Shown here: positions 12,791-27,700 of the stretch, piece after piece
How the letters are laid out: every line of letters begins with the position of its first letter
How positions within the stretch are numbered: position 1 is the first letter of the stretch
Assembly (NCBI RefSeq): GCF_963662255.1
Contig: NC_085053.1
Span: forward strand, 620,001 to 684,000
Source of the DNA: Cinclus cinclus
Taxonomy: Eukaryota; Chordata; Aves; Passeriformes; Cinclidae
Length of the DNA: 64,000 bases
Direction of reading: 5' to 3'
The notes under the pieces: generated by a model
Seen by the model: the letters and a program-made list of their open reading frames with translations, nothing else
What the model was told of the DNA's origin: nothing
Databases searched by the model: none
Translations under genes and position numbers: made by a program

Positions 12791-15700
12791 CTAAACAAAA
12801 AGCAGTAAGAGTTACTTCTCAGCAGGAGCTAAAATGGTTCCCCCCATCCTCCTGGTAATTCATAGCTAGGAATTCACTGCTGCCATCTCAATATATAGTT
12901 GCTCCACAATTTCAGAGTTATTTTAAGAGAGAACCCCCTCAGTTCACTCTAACATACTTCTAAATTAACAAAAAACTTATGTTGCTAACCCAGCTTATTT
13001 TAGAAAGCACTGTACAGTCAGCTACTCTCCACTGCACTAAAGCATAAAGTAACACTCCTGAGATGGAGGTGATCAGCACTGCAGCAACTCCAGAGATGCC
13101 CTTCCTCCCAAATTCTGAGCTTGGATGCACTTCTAGGACTTTTAGTAAACAAAGGGATGCCCAGGGAGGTACATGCTGACACTGCTCTAACATCCACAGG
13201 ATCACTTGTGCCCATGGAAAACTCCACAAGTTGAGGAACATCCAGAGATCCCTGCTCCAGACTGGCCAGGAGCTGGCAGCTCTGCTTGACCATGACCATC
13301 TAGCTGGTTTGAGAATTAACTGTGCAATTGCCTTCCAAGGTAGCAACTGCTTTTTCAAATACTCAAGAGAAAAAAAAAAAAGAAACAAATAAACCAAAAC
13401 TAAAAATCAGAGCCCATCTATACACTCTGGTACACAGACTGTGCAGAAACACACATTTTTATTTTTCAAGCCAGAACAGCACAGCATAACTAAAGGACAT
13501 AGGCCTCATTCACAGAGTATTAAATATTTATTTCCATACTGTTATCAAGAAGGCATTCAATAGGAGAGGTCATAATCTCTTTTAAGCACCTCATTTGCAT
13601 TCAAAATTATCTTTAGCAGTTGAAGAAGTAATTTAGAAGCACTGGCAGGAAATTCAGCAGTTGAGCAGTGTGGTCTATACACCAGCAAGGAAAAACCAAG
13701 TGTATAATTAGTAGCACAGCAGCAACACTGCTGGAAGAGACACCAGAGAGCCAGAAGTCACCAATGTCACACTGCTGAAGGCACAAAGCACCAACACAAG
13801 TGTCATGGACAGAAGAGTGACTGTAGTGCTCACATACAGGTGAGGCACTTGAAGTTAAACTCAGACAAAGGGAAGGGAAAGTCCCAGATGAGAGCAGCAG
13901 CAAACATCAAAAGCTCCAATGAACGGCCTGCAAGGACACACACAGACATCAAAACTTTTGCTTAGCCTAGAGACAGGGACTGGGAAGGCAGTGACATGCT
14001 AACAGCCTTCACTTATATAAAAGATTGCTATAAAGAGGATGGGAAATTTTATTTTTTCTCCTCTTTCTCAGAAGGTAGGTTAAAAGAACTCTGGCTTAAT
14101 TCACAGCAAGACATTCTTAGGTTCATGCAAGAAAAACTCCATAAGACAGCTACGAATGGCAGAGGACACCCTGCAAAAGCTCCTTTGTAGGCAAGCACTG
14201 GTGCTGGGAATTGGCACAGAGCAGCAGGGAGGGCAGCAGCTCCTGCTGAGCCATGGCCCAGCTCACGAGAACACAGACATGGCAGGGACACGGACAGGAT
14301 GGCAGGCTGCAGGGAAATAAAGCAAAGGGCTCTGGCTTTTTGGGGTTTGGGGGCTCTTCTGTTTATGCCTCATTCTAAAACTGATTAGCTGACAGAACTG
14401 TAAAGTAACATCAGCATTCAGAAAATGTTCTCAGGCACGTGGTGGGATTTTGGGGCTGTCTTGTGCAGGGCCAGGAGTTGGATTCAATGATCCTCATGGA
14501 TCCCTTCCAGGATATTCTGGGTATTCTGTGATTACTGCAGTCATTCCAGTTCCTACAGGGATGTCATGCCCTGTTGTGCTCCTGCCCACCACCAGCAGGA
14601 AGAGCTGGCAGCAGCTATGCAAGAACCACCCCATCCATCAGATCAGCAATGCAAAACACAAGTTTGGTAGAAAGAGAAAACTACTACTATTCTTTTTGAA
14701 GCACATCTCATTCCCATACATCCTACTGCATCCAGGAACAACCACTATCATCAGTGAAACAAAACAAAAAGGAAAAATCACCATCCAGCACACTGAATAG
14801 TATAAAAAGATGCCACTGGTCAGTTTTCAAGTATTTATTTAGAATTTAACTCCAGAAAGCAGGCTAATACTCTTCAACATGTCAAAGGCAAATGTTTTGG
14901 CAGATACACAGAAATAATTGCTGTTATATTTTACCTATTGGGAGCCAGGCCTGTGCTAATGTTGATGCTTTCCAAAAAAACATAAGATGGTAAACATGTA
15001 AAGCAAAAACCATTAGGGAGCTAATGGAAATTGGAAGTATCCTTCAGGACAGGTGAGGTCATTTCACACTGTCATTTGCCTTATTTTTAGCATAGAAAAA
15101 GGCACGCGGGCAATTAGCAGTCAGCTCACTGAGTCTCAAAATTCTGTAAGCTCATACAGCTAATGTGGTGTGCTAAAGAATTATTTCAGCAACACTGAAT
15201 GGGCAAAAGTCGTAGAGAGAAGTGAGATGTATGGCATCATTTGCACTCACTTGAGAAATCCTAAGATGCACAGAGAAAGGGTTATTGATTTTCTTATGAT
15301 CATTCAACACAGTTCAAGGGGAAATCAGCAATGTCAACACACTATTTGGCTGGGAAAAAATGAAGTTGTTTTCAATATCAGCTGCCTGCAAATTTAGTTG
15401 TTCTCAAGACTGCAATAATGCTTAGAGGCCCTCTTCTGAAAAGCCATTTAATTTTACAAAAATGTGCAACGGCTATGTTTAAAAACTATTAAAAAAGATG
15501 AAGATCAGACCTTTTCATTTGTGTTAACTATACGAAATTCTGCCATTCTGTCCTGCAGTTCCTCAGCTTAGCTGGGTGAGTCCAACTGACGAAAACAGGA
15601 ATGAAAGAGAACTATGAAAACATCCCTTACTTTACCGAGACTTTTTTTCCTTTTTCTCAAGTGCTGTTGAACAGATGGTTTGCAACACTGAATTTTGTGG

Positions 15701-18700
15701 GACTTCAGGAAGTAGCCAGCTAAGTTAAAGTCAAGAAAGAGGCACCCCTCAAGATCAGTTGGATTAGTTACCATCCACTGCCAGTACACTGGTTCCAGCT
15801 GCTTCCATTCCAGAAAGGCTTCCAGCTGCATGGTCTCAGACTCCAGGAGCTGCAATAGCTACAGGAAGGAGACAAAAGAAAGGAAATCAGCTCACCTTGG
15901 TCACTCAAGTGCTACATGAATTGTGTGCTTGGCCTGAGGTACAGAGTGTGAGTGGCACATGGGACAACACTTTACAAGAACATTTTAAAAACAGATGAGG
16001 AAATGTGAAGTAAAACACTTCTTCCTGTATCACTGATTTATCCCTCACCCCAAATGTACCAACTTCATCAGCCTTTCCACACATAAATGTGAGTTCCCAT
16101 ATTGTTTTAAGGGAACAAAGCTCTGATACACAGCTCTGATATATATATATGCTTAGTGAATGACCAGCTTCAAATCTCCTGTGCTTCTTGATCAGAAAAA
16201 TAAGCTGTTTCTCCAAAAGTATTTTCCCCATCTATCCCTTCACTCTGAAACAGCAAAGAAGAACTCCTTCAAAAATGTTATGTATTTTACAAACTGCATG
16301 ATCTGCTGCATGAGGAATCCCTCCTTTTGCCTAAGAGCACTCAGAGGGGAGATGCTGCATTACAGCTACACAAATTATCATTTTTTCACAAATATATGCA
16401 GGATACACATGTATGCACACACATATATGGTGAAGGAGACATTCCAAGACTAAGTATTTATATATATAGCCAAAAAAATATAAAAGGTCTTGCAAATAAT
16501 GACAACAAGAATAAGTTTGCCATAAATCTGGTGAGCTTCAACAATTTTGTTCTCACCATACCTTTGAAATGAACAATTTTAACACCAATCTGACACCAAA
16601 GTCAATTTCTTGAGGTGACCACAAAGAGTGTAGGGCCTTGAGGAGAATGAGAAGGACCAGACCAGTGCCAGCTAAATCCATTTTATACAGACAATTATCT
16701 TCTGCTAGCTTCGTTTGCTTTAGTTACTTAGTACACAACATAATTTAAGGAAGTGCAAAGCATGAGTCGACTTCGCAATTTTATTATGCAGATATTCCTT
16801 GAAGAGAAAGGAACCAAAGAAAGTAAACCACTTTGCAAGAGTAACTGCTGGAAATCATATGCAGTTTGCTCTAAAACACTGCTGGATCCAAAATACAATT
16901 ATTACACATTTGCTCACACACCAGACAGTTGGCATTACGCTTAATGACTCTGCTAGTTTCAAGCTCAGCTGGGATATAAAAGGTGGAAGAATTGCCTTTC
17001 TGTCTCTTTTTTCCTTTTCTCTTTCTTTTTTTTTTTTTCCATAGGTACATCTACAGCACAAATGGCTTACATTATGGAATCTGAGGCTTGCAATAAAACT
17101 CAGCCAAAAAGCTGATTAAATATTCAGGCAAAAGTAGCTTTGTAATGTGGTCATGAGCTGTGTGTGCTTGCAGTGTGAGCACACCTCACTACAGCTAAAG
17201 AGGGCTGAGGGTTGGGATGGAGAGCTGTTCATTCTGAGCCTTCAAAAGAAGAGTGATCTTAATAAAAGCACAGTCATCATCTTTATTACCACTGGAATGT
17301 TCAGAAGCGCCATATGCCACTTGCTTTCACCACACAACTGGAAGGAAATGGTTCTGAAACGTCACCAAACCTCTGCAGGATCTGCACTTAACTCACCTTA
17401 ACAACAATCAAAACTTTCTGAGCAGCCTCATCATCTCAAAGCCTTTGGGATCTTTTGTATTTGGGCGCTTCCGCTGCCTTCTTAAAATTAATTATTTTTT
17501 TTAACGGCTTCATTAGTTACACAAAACTCAAACAGCTTGTATGAAAGCATCCATCTAACTCACCTACCTAGAGCATCCTCACCTTTCACTGAGGTATTAA
17601 CACCTCAGGCAGGCCTGAAATAGCCAACATTTAAGTTTCCACCAGAGAGACTTCAGGCACTGCTCCTGAATGCAAATGTCTTCTGCCATCCTTTGCACAG
17701 GCCTTGGAAGGCTCTGATGCTGTTTCAGCATGGAGAATAAAGCAGAACACAACTAAAAAAAAATAACATGCTATAAATATCCTTGAGATGCCTTAGCAAA
17801 AATCATAAAAACAAAGAGATGCTCAAGATTGGGAAGGGACAATGGGTTGTATGTCCAGGTGCCTTGAATTTGGTCACAAGGACAGTGTGCACATGCCCCA
17901 GGGGTGACAGGTTTTCACTCAGATACGCCTACACTTAGGAATGAAAATTTCTGCCAGGCTGCTTCCTTGCCCCAGCCTCGTCCTTTGCACGAGCTTCTCA
18001 CAAGCCTTTCTCTTGTATTCTTTAACGAACAAATCTTTTTGTGACTTTGAGATCACAATGATGCCTGGAGAGGCTCCCAGGAACAGAGGCTGGACAGAGT
18101 TAAAGGAATAAAGCAGGGATTTATTAAAAGCCCCTCAAAGGATTCACCTTGGGCAGTGCAAGAGCCCGGCTGTGGCTCCACCCAAGATGGACTCAGAGTC
18201 AGGAGTTTTCACACTTTTATAAGTTTTGGTCCATGTCCATATTGGGGTTCATTGTCCAATTCCAGCTCCAGGTTCTGCACTCCCATCCTCCCTCAATTCC
18301 CTGTTGTTTGCACTTTTTGGGGCTGAAGCTGCAGTGGTGTCCTTGGTTGTGGGGCTGGAAAAGGATTGTTTTGTGTGACTGAGCTGTGAGGAGAACTTGC
18401 TGACACTTGATATGAAGTTCAGAGGCACACACTAATGCAGTACAGAATCTGGAAAACATGAAAGCTAAAACTTAAGGCAAGAGAGTGGTGTATGTTTTCT
18501 TATGTCACACAACACATTGCTGATATCCCCCCCCAAACACAGCAGCACTTCTCGCTCACTTACTACCAACAGGGGTTCACACACATGCCATGAGCTGTTC
18601 CACCTCTGATGCTACATGAACCTCTCAAAATGTAAACCAAATTCCCAAGCTGTTACTAAAGCTGCCTGCCCATTTTCAAGAACCAGATGTCACACCTCCT

Positions 18701-21700
18701 AATGAAATTTAAAGACTGAAGTCTGTAGAAGAGCATCAATTCTGTTTCATGAAAGTGAAGCAGCAAGTCAAAAAAGTGTCTCACGTGGGTATCTAAGTGA
18801 TGCTTAAGGATAATGCCTGAAAATTGTGTTTCCCTCTACACAAAATTAAGACAACCATATCCATTTCCTCCATTCTTCTGGAGGAAGTTATTGCTCTAAA
18901 ATATTTACACTGACTGAAAAAGTAATGTCAAATACAAATTGCTAATCTCTGTGGAGAGGCAATTCCATAATGAATGCTGAGAGCAAATGCTTTGCAGGAA
19001 CAACTTCTTTAAGCCATTGTAAAGAAACCACCCCTGGTGCAAGCAGCAGCTTTGCCACAGAGGGTGAACTGTGCCTAGCTGAGCAGGCTGCCAGCAAAGC
19101 CCAGTGTGACGCAGAAGGATGTCGGCTCTGTAAAGAGCTTGCCTTGCTTCCTGCAGCACACGGCTGTGACATCCACAGGCAGATCACAGACCTCAGGAAA
19201 CACTGGGAGCTTCACCAGCAGAAGTCCAAGGTGACAAGATGAGCAAGGTGATTTTGGACACTTCCTTGGAGATGTTCAGAAGCCATGTGGACACAGCCCA
19301 GAGTAACCTGCTCCCTCCTTGAACAGGGAGGTGGGACCAGGTGGTCTCCAGTGGTCCTTTCCAACCCTGCCCATCCTGTGATACTGTCTTGGCTTACAAA
19401 GCAGGATGTGCCCAGCAGTGTGCATTCTATCACCATCTGTTAAACCATCTGGGACAGTGCTCTTTATCTTTTCCATCCTTCCTCCAGGAAAGAGATCTCC
19501 TGTTAATGGGCCATTGAGTCCCACTGCATCACTGATAAAATTCCATCATCCCATTGGGAGATGCTCCACCCAGGGGGAGGAACCAAGCATTTCCTCCCCA
19601 GATAAAATCTGAGATCTGGAACATCAGAGCAGCCTTTTTCCACTGGATTCCAGAGGAAAATCAAACCCTTCTACATCATCACTGGACCTTCAGAGGAAAA
19701 CTGCACCTTCTCCAGGAGCACTGCTCCAACAGAACCACATCTGTCACTGCAGGAGGATGCAGCCACCGTTTAATGGGACTGCTCCCAACACCCTGACTGA
19801 CTGATGGGGTGTCAGCTTGGATTCTGACTCTGGCAGTGGTTTTGGTTTTTCTGTATTACCGTATTTTTATTTTAATTTCCCTAGTAAAGAACTGTTATTC
19901 CTATTCCCGTATCTTTGCCTGAGAGCTCCTTGCTTTCAAAATTATAATAATTTGGAGGTAGAGGGTTTACATTTTCTATTCCAAGAGAAGCTTCCACCTT
20001 TCTTAACAAACACCTGTCTTTCAAACCAAGACAGATACTCAACAGGAGGCCAAAGCTGGATCTTACTCAGCTTCCACAAGTGTAACTCGTATATTGTTTA
20101 AACATATTTGCAATTACTCCTTCTGTAGAGATATTAATCTCTTTCATATTATTTACCACCATATTAGAAAAATCATTAGTGCCTGTAGACCGTTACGGAA
20201 ATCAATATTTAATAAATTTGCAGCATAATGCACCCTTTTCACAGGCTCAGTTCCAGAGAGCTCCCCACAACAAGTGTTTAATCTCCGATGCCCACAGCTC
20301 ATAATTCAACTACCATAGCACTGGCAAAACTATTTTTAATCAAAACTTGCTCTGCCTAAATGTTCAGAAAATAATTTTATTGTTCGACAGACAAAAAAAA
20401 AGAAGAAAAAAAAAAGGTTTCAGCAATAAATTCTGTTTCTTGGCTCGGAGACAAAACACTGCTAATTCCTCACTGTTCACATATGTCTGCAGACAGAAAA
20501 CTTGCACTGGGCTCCTAAGCCCTGCAAACCTCACCCAAATGCCAGCAACTCTGGAGAACTACTCAAGGCTTGAGACAAGGCTGGCTTAGCAGCAAGGTTT
20601 ATGTGGGGAAACTATGTAGACTATTCAGTAATTGTTGAATAGGGAATGGCTTTATTCAATGTGCATTTGCATAATCTGAATTCTAGTTCTGAATATCTCA
20701 CAAGCACAGCAGAGAAGCTAAGTGGAGAAGGTCGTTCCAAAAAAATGCAAAGAAAAGGGGTAAATGTTCATGGAAGTTATACCATTTATGGTACCAGAAG
20801 TAAACCATAACTGGGATTAAGGCTTTGGAGACCTAACCAAGCATCAGATGAAACAAAAAAAAATATTCAACACAACTTCTCCTCTACCAATACCAAACTC
20901 CCTTAACTGAAAAAAACTGCAGACCTTGGCAAATGGAAGCCTCTAAGCAGGCAGGTTTTTAGGTTTAAATTTGGTTTAAAATGGCACACACAGCCCAAAT
21001 TGAACTTTGGCAATGCTAAGTTTTGAGACCCCCTTCACCAAAAGAAACCGAGAAAATCTCAGTATCACAAGTATCTCAGGCTGGGACAAAAACAACACTG
21101 TAGGTGGACACACTCAGTGCTCCAAGTTTCAGTTCCACATTGTGATTTTTCCAGAAGAGAAGCTGGTTTAAGACATTACACATACCCCTTGAAGGCTAAA
21201 ACAAAAATAAACAGGCTTGAAAAACAGAAAGTCACACTAGAGTACTGTGAAATACAAGCAGCTGAAGAGCACAAACCTACAGAACAATAAGCAGCCTCTA
21301 GGCACAAGGCAAAGAAAGACCTCTAATTTCTCTGCCCGTGAAATATCCCTGAAAGCCAAGAGAGAGCAGGGGCAGTGCTGCAGTGGATCGGAAAGGCTCT
21401 TGGAGGACACAAGAAGATGAGAATTTCTTGCAGCACCAGCTAGGGATCCCATAGGGACCTTGACCAACATCCCAGTGGGACAGGAAAAGACCTCTGGCTC
21501 CAGAAAATGGTATTTCAGTGTCTGCTGAGCATCACCTCTTTTGGAATTGCAATGTTGGGAGGGGGTAAGGGGAGGGTTGTGCTGCAAGGGAAAGCAGGAC
21601 TTGAATATTTGCAGAAGATACAATACATAAAATACAAAACACAGCAGGAGTATAATTTGGGTGCAGGAGTATAATTCCACATGCCTGGATACATGCAAAA

Positions 21701-24700
21701 TCTCCAACACCTAAACCAAAATATGTGACTTTTCCATCCACCAAGGCCAGTTTTATACCACCACAGCTCCAACTCCAACTGAGCTCTTCCAGTTTTACAC
21801 TGCTGAGAGCAGGAAATCAAACCACTAGTTTAAAACTTAAGTGACAAAGATCATCCTTATAAAACGTAACTGCTATTTGTGGAGGGATTCAGAAGCAGCT
21901 GTTTAAAATGCAACTGAGAGAAAATATTTCAAACAAACAGAATGAGGCATTTGGCAGATAAAAATTGCATTACAGCTTTCACATTGATAGGCAGTGAACT
22001 GGGATGTATTAATGGCATTCATTTGCAGAGGAATGGGTCAATGAAGGGACAACTTGGCATTTTCCCCATGGAAATGTATTAAAACTTGGAGAAAAATACC
22101 AGGAAAAAGAAGCCTGAAGTTTTATACTTCAACAGCCAAGATCAATATATCTAAGATTGATAAAGGCACACATTTTCATCCCCTAAAGGTAACAATGATT
22201 TTGAGTGCCTAACCTGGCATCCCTGAAGAGCCAAATTTTCAGGCAGTACCAAGTACCCTCAGCTCAGTGAAAGCACATCCAATAGATACCAAAATTCACA
22301 ATTTACTTTAGAGAAATCTGAGCTAGAGGATTTCAAAGAAAAGCATCAAATTGTATCACAGTACTGCCTGACAGCTGTTATTATCGCACTGCCAACCAAA
22401 ACCCCCATGCAGCTAATGTAAAAAAAAAAGACCATTATTCTTCTGCTTTTATCCAGACTGTTTCTGTATACAGAACAAAGCATTATTCATACTCATTTTT
22501 TCCTTTCCTCCCCCCCATATACTTGCCCATTTCCCTGTATTTTTAACAGGCCACAGACAATTAATTTAAAAATTGATTCAATATGTAGATTACTCTAAGA
22601 TTGCAACTTGATATGAGCACAGTTTCTCCCAGCCGAGCTCTTTGACAAGCCATCATAGACTATTTGTGCATGCAGGTATTTTCACACATTTTAAAATGTG
22701 TTACTGACTAGACAAGGTACTAATTTAAAGTCTGCTACAGTTCCTCATGTCAATTAATTTCTCTTGCTAGTCTCTTTCACACTCCTCTAAATTAGGCAAC
22801 AAACTTTTAAAAGAACTGCAAATCTAAAATCTCTTGCAAAACATGAGACTTTATAACTCTATTTCCTTGGCTGTTTAAAAAAACAAAAATACTGCCACTA
22901 GAACTGAGTTAACATTATGGGCCAATTGCACACCAAGTTTAATTTTACAAGGTTATAAAAACAGCTCTACCAGTGACTCCTCACCATCTGAGCTGCATTC
23001 TCACATCCAGAAGAGCAGTGCAGGTCAGTTCAGCTTTCCAGCAGCGGTCCAGCTGTGGCCAAAGCCATTGCAATATATGAATTTAACTGTGCTCTGCTTC
23101 TTCCATGAGCAGTGAGGCTGGAAAACGCAGTGCTCCTGTCCTGCTAGACTTTCTGCATGGGTTAAGTGAATTTTTGATCCAGAGGTGGGTGCAGGACAAC
23201 ACAAGGCCCCAGTCAGGGATCACAAGATCGTCACAGTTCTGGGGCACTTCAGGATCAGCCTTCACCAATGCTGTACTTTGGCACAGAAGAAGAGTGAGGA
23301 GCCTTTTTTCTGTCAGAAGCTGATAACTCATTTCTCTTTGGCATGAAAACAATGGCACGGTACACTCCACAAGCAGCTCTGCACTTTCTAGTGGCTACTG
23401 TCAGCCTCAAGGCATAATTCAAGAGATGAGTCAGGAGTTTTAAAGCGTCTCACCCAAACTCTTTTTTCCCTGATATTTAATTTGTTCCTTCAGGGTCCAA
23501 TAGCCCAGATAAGATCCACTGGGCTGCACCAGCAAGATCCTTTCTGAATCCATCACCAAAAGCTATCAGGAAGTAAGGCACTCTCACTCTGAGGTGTCCT
23601 CTGACAAAGTTAGGAGGCAGCCCAGCATGACCAGGGGGTTTGGGTGTGAATACCAGACACACCTCTCACCACACCAGCCTGAGCTGGTCAGTGGCAATTC
23701 CATCTGCATCTTACAGGCATCAGGTATGATGCTGGTCCAACCTTTGCTGTAGCACTGGATGGGACCACAGTGCCTGCTTGTCCTCCCTGTGCTCACCCAA
23801 AGCATCACCTGAGCTGCACGGCTTGCTCCACCACACTGGGTTTATAGCACTTCCAACAGGAAAAAAATTAAAAAATATAAAATCAAATGCCAACTGATGA
23901 CAAAATACCTCAGCCTTGTCTCTCCATCTTATTAATTCCAGCTGCACTGTCTCAGGTGGAATTGTATTACAGTATATCACTGTCACTGTCACAGCATTCA
24001 AATTATGTTAAGTATGGCATAAAACAAGCAAAAGTACAAAGGCAGCAGTGAAGCTCAGTGTCATTCCATCAGTTCTGCTGCTGGCAACCACAGCCACATG
24101 CTCACATCAGTGCAGAAGGTATATACTGTGTTCCAGAGACACCTTCCTTTCCTGTGGTAGAGGAGTCTAACATATTGCTGCTACATAGTCCAGCAATTTA
24201 TGGAGTCCATGATAAACCACTGCATCATTTTTCAAGGTCCAAGAACTCTATAAGCTTGGTCAGTAAAATGTACTAAGCAATAAGTCATCCCCAAAAAAAT
24301 GGTGATGGCAACTACAGAACTGCAGCTCTATTAACTCCGTTTTTTTTGTATGGATAAGTTTAGCTGAAAGCAATATTAGTGACAAATTGCAGCCCGGGGA
24401 AATTTTCAGATCAAGGTAATAATGCTATGAGGTAGAATGATTTGCTTTAGCGTTGCTATATAATGCTGCCAGTTCCCTCCAACTGGACACTAACTGCAGC
24501 CAGAGGCCACCTTCCTTAAAAAAAAAAATCTAAAGAAATATATTAGTACTAAACCTGCCTGGAGTAATAAAAAAAAAAAATTAAAAAAAAAATTTAAATA
24601 ATAATAAAAAAAATACCCAGAGCAACCCTCCCAGGAAGGGGCACGGGGAAAGTGAAATTGGGTAAAAAGTTCAACAGCGAAATGATTCATGGCTGATGAT

Positions 24701-27700
24701 ATGTGAGCTGAAGGAGCTGCTCTCATGCTAACACTGCTGAACCATGTAGGTGGGAAGGAACCTCTGGAGGCTCTAAACCAATCTCCTGCTCAAAGCAAGG
24801 TGCTCAGGGCTCTGCCCAACACCACAGATGTTACCCCTTCTCTGGGATCTGGTTCCAAAGTTTGATCAGTTCATGGCAATTTGTTCCTGTTTTACCTGGG
24901 CAGAATTTCTCCTGTGCCTGCTGCCCCTTCTGCTGTCCCAGGGCACCTCTGGGAAGGGCTTGGTCCATGCTCCAGCTCTGACCACCTCAGTGTCTCACTG
25001 GGTTTGCTCCTGTCCTTGGGACAGGGACACCAAGCTCTCAGGCTTGGCAGAGAGAGGGGCAGGATTCAGCCTTTGCTGCATGGGCACACTGCTGGCTCCT
25101 GGGCACCCCTCTGCCCACCTGAGCCCCCAGGTGCTGCTGAAGGGCACTGGACCACAGGCTGAACCCAGAGTTGCCACTAACAGCCAGACACCAGTGGCCC
25201 AAACAGTTTTCCCTCAGTGCCACCTCTCCTTTGTGAACCCAGCTGGAACCAATCTGGCCACAGGGCTGTCAGGATTGTCCTTTAGTGATACACATATTCT
25301 CTGTGCCTACCTGCCTTTGCCAAAGCTCCTCAATGACATAGCTCTGCCTCTCCCTGGCATGGGATACTCCAGACTGCTTTGAAAGTAAAGCAGCAGCAGG
25401 ATCTGAGGGGACTGAAGTGCTTGTCCAAGAGCAGTGGAACTGAACCAGCTGGGAACAGCAAGCATCAGAGCAGCTGAAACCATCTGATGTCACAGCCAGT
25501 TGCAGAGAAGGAGAATTGTTTGGATCATATTCACCTTTTGAGATTTAAAGCAGTTTAGCTCTTGCAGAGGCTTCTTTCTTTCTTTCTGCAGCAGGAGGAA
25601 GAGTCGTTCATACATTTCTAGCCTCTCCAATCTCTCTCAATTAACTCTCCTTTCTGCTGTCAAGCCTAAACTTCCACTCAGACCTCCACCTACTTCACAG
25701 CTCCGGACAGTGTTTGTCCATCTCCCAGACAGGACGTGGAAGCCAAGCTGCTACTTCTGGAAGAAGAGTGAAAAATAAAACCTCCAGCAGCAGCAGCAGC
25801 ACCACAGGGATGAGTAGGGAGGGTAGCAGAGGAATTCCTCACTCAAGACAACTGGCCCACTCCCTGTCTCACGATGAGACCACACAAAGTATTCAAAGTC
25901 ATCTGTATTAAACTTTTTTTTTCAGCCTTCCCTTCTAAAACTGACTTGAGTCTGCCTTAGAAACTCCCAATATACATTATCTCACACAAATTGACTGCTC
26001 TTGCTTCCACAGTGCACAGCAGGCTAGATATTTCCAAGATTTTCCTTTCTTAAGAAGGATCAGGAACTTGGCTACAAACAGACACTGTCTAAAAGCAGCT
26101 TTGAAGCCATTTGACCTCTGTAATTCTTCCTGATTTTACTTGGATGACAAGGGTTGAATCTGTTCTGCCTCATTTTTGCAAATGAGTACCTGGATCCACG
26201 TTTCCAAGAGGTTTAAGTAACTCCTACAGCAAACCATGATTTATGTGAAAATGTCAGGAAATGAAGTGAAAAAACCATTTGCCTACAGCATTTCGTAAGG
26301 AAAATGACATGGCAGCCTACCCTCTCCTGTAAAGTGAATCATTAAAAAAGGCAGGAATTATATTCTTTGTTCCTGCCATGTAGCACAGGGTGGGCAGCAC
26401 ATGCTGTCACTGACAGCTCCTTTGCTTTCTTAGTGCTTACTCTTGCCTTGCTATGAAATGTGAGGAAGTAAAAATATACCTGAATTGCCCAGCATTCTCT
26501 GGATTTCTGCTTTAAATTGTTTTCTCAGTAGCCACTCTCCTATTCTACAGAAAATTCGTGACAACCACTGAATCACCCCTTTTGTAAGGCAGTACCCACT
26601 GCTGCTCCAGGAAGTTTGGGGAGGGGTTCCATGCACACAGGCAGAAGGAACAGAATCTACCAGAGCTTTTTCCAATCCAAACAGCCTTCAGTGTGCCAAG
26701 CTTCAAACCAACAGAGCCTTCTCACAAAAAAAGAAACTAGTTGTAACTATTCTGAGCTTTAAAGGTGATCAAGGCAGTCCCAGTAAGAAAACACAGTACC
26801 TCAAAGGACTGTGTTGAGCATCTTCACACATACATAAATGTGGATTTCCAACAGAGTTTACCCTCCCTGGGGGATCTGGAACTCCACCCATCCCAGCAGA
26901 GCACCACAGCAGCCACTCTGCTCCTGACATTCCACCACCAAAACACCAGAGCCAGCCAGAGAGAAAGAATAAACCTTTTAACCAACACAACCCAGGGAGG
27001 TTTAAAGCCATTTCTTGCTCCACCACTCATCTGAGTGATGCCAGGGCACCAAGGAGAAAGCAGCAGCCCAGCAGTCTCTGACAGGGTCAGAAAAGGGTTG
27101 CCTACACTCCTGATCATAGAGCAGCATCAAGGGTGTGTTTCCTTTTAGCCTGCAGGTGACCTTCATATTAAACCCATCCTTACAACCTCCTCTGAACAGC
27201 CATCACCATAATTCCAGTTCTCTGGATCCTTCAGCTCCCTCAAGCTTTCTTGTGTCAGCCTCCAGGCCTCCTGCATTTAGGTGCTGGAGCCCCATCTATA
27301 ATGCAACACATCATCAGATCTGCTCTCCTCTGCAATATTAATGCATGTTCCTTCTCACCAACCTGACTACCAGGCATGTAAAATGTCTAAAGGAACTGTG
27401 GCTGGAAGAGCAACACAAAACATTAAGTCATTTAACATGGGGGGAAAAAAGCACTGCCTTTCACTGGCAGTGCTGCTCAGAGCACATGGCACTGAGCGTG
27501 TTTTACACCTCTAATGCACAACCCAGCAGGATCAATGCTAAAGTTGGAAACTGCAGCACTCAAAGTTAAAAAGTGCCAGAATTCAAGATGCCTGAACAAC
27601 ACTAATTTGACCCTCCCATGTGTATAAGGGCTAGAATTATGTAACCAAAATGGAAACATTTTGGGGAAACCTAATCTGTCTCACCAAGGGTATAGATTTG

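Noticed and set aside
24828..25382. 184-codon plus-strand frame
   Set aside because: Largely overlaps an antisense CR1 fragment; the translation is not the CR1 protein or any other recognised protein.
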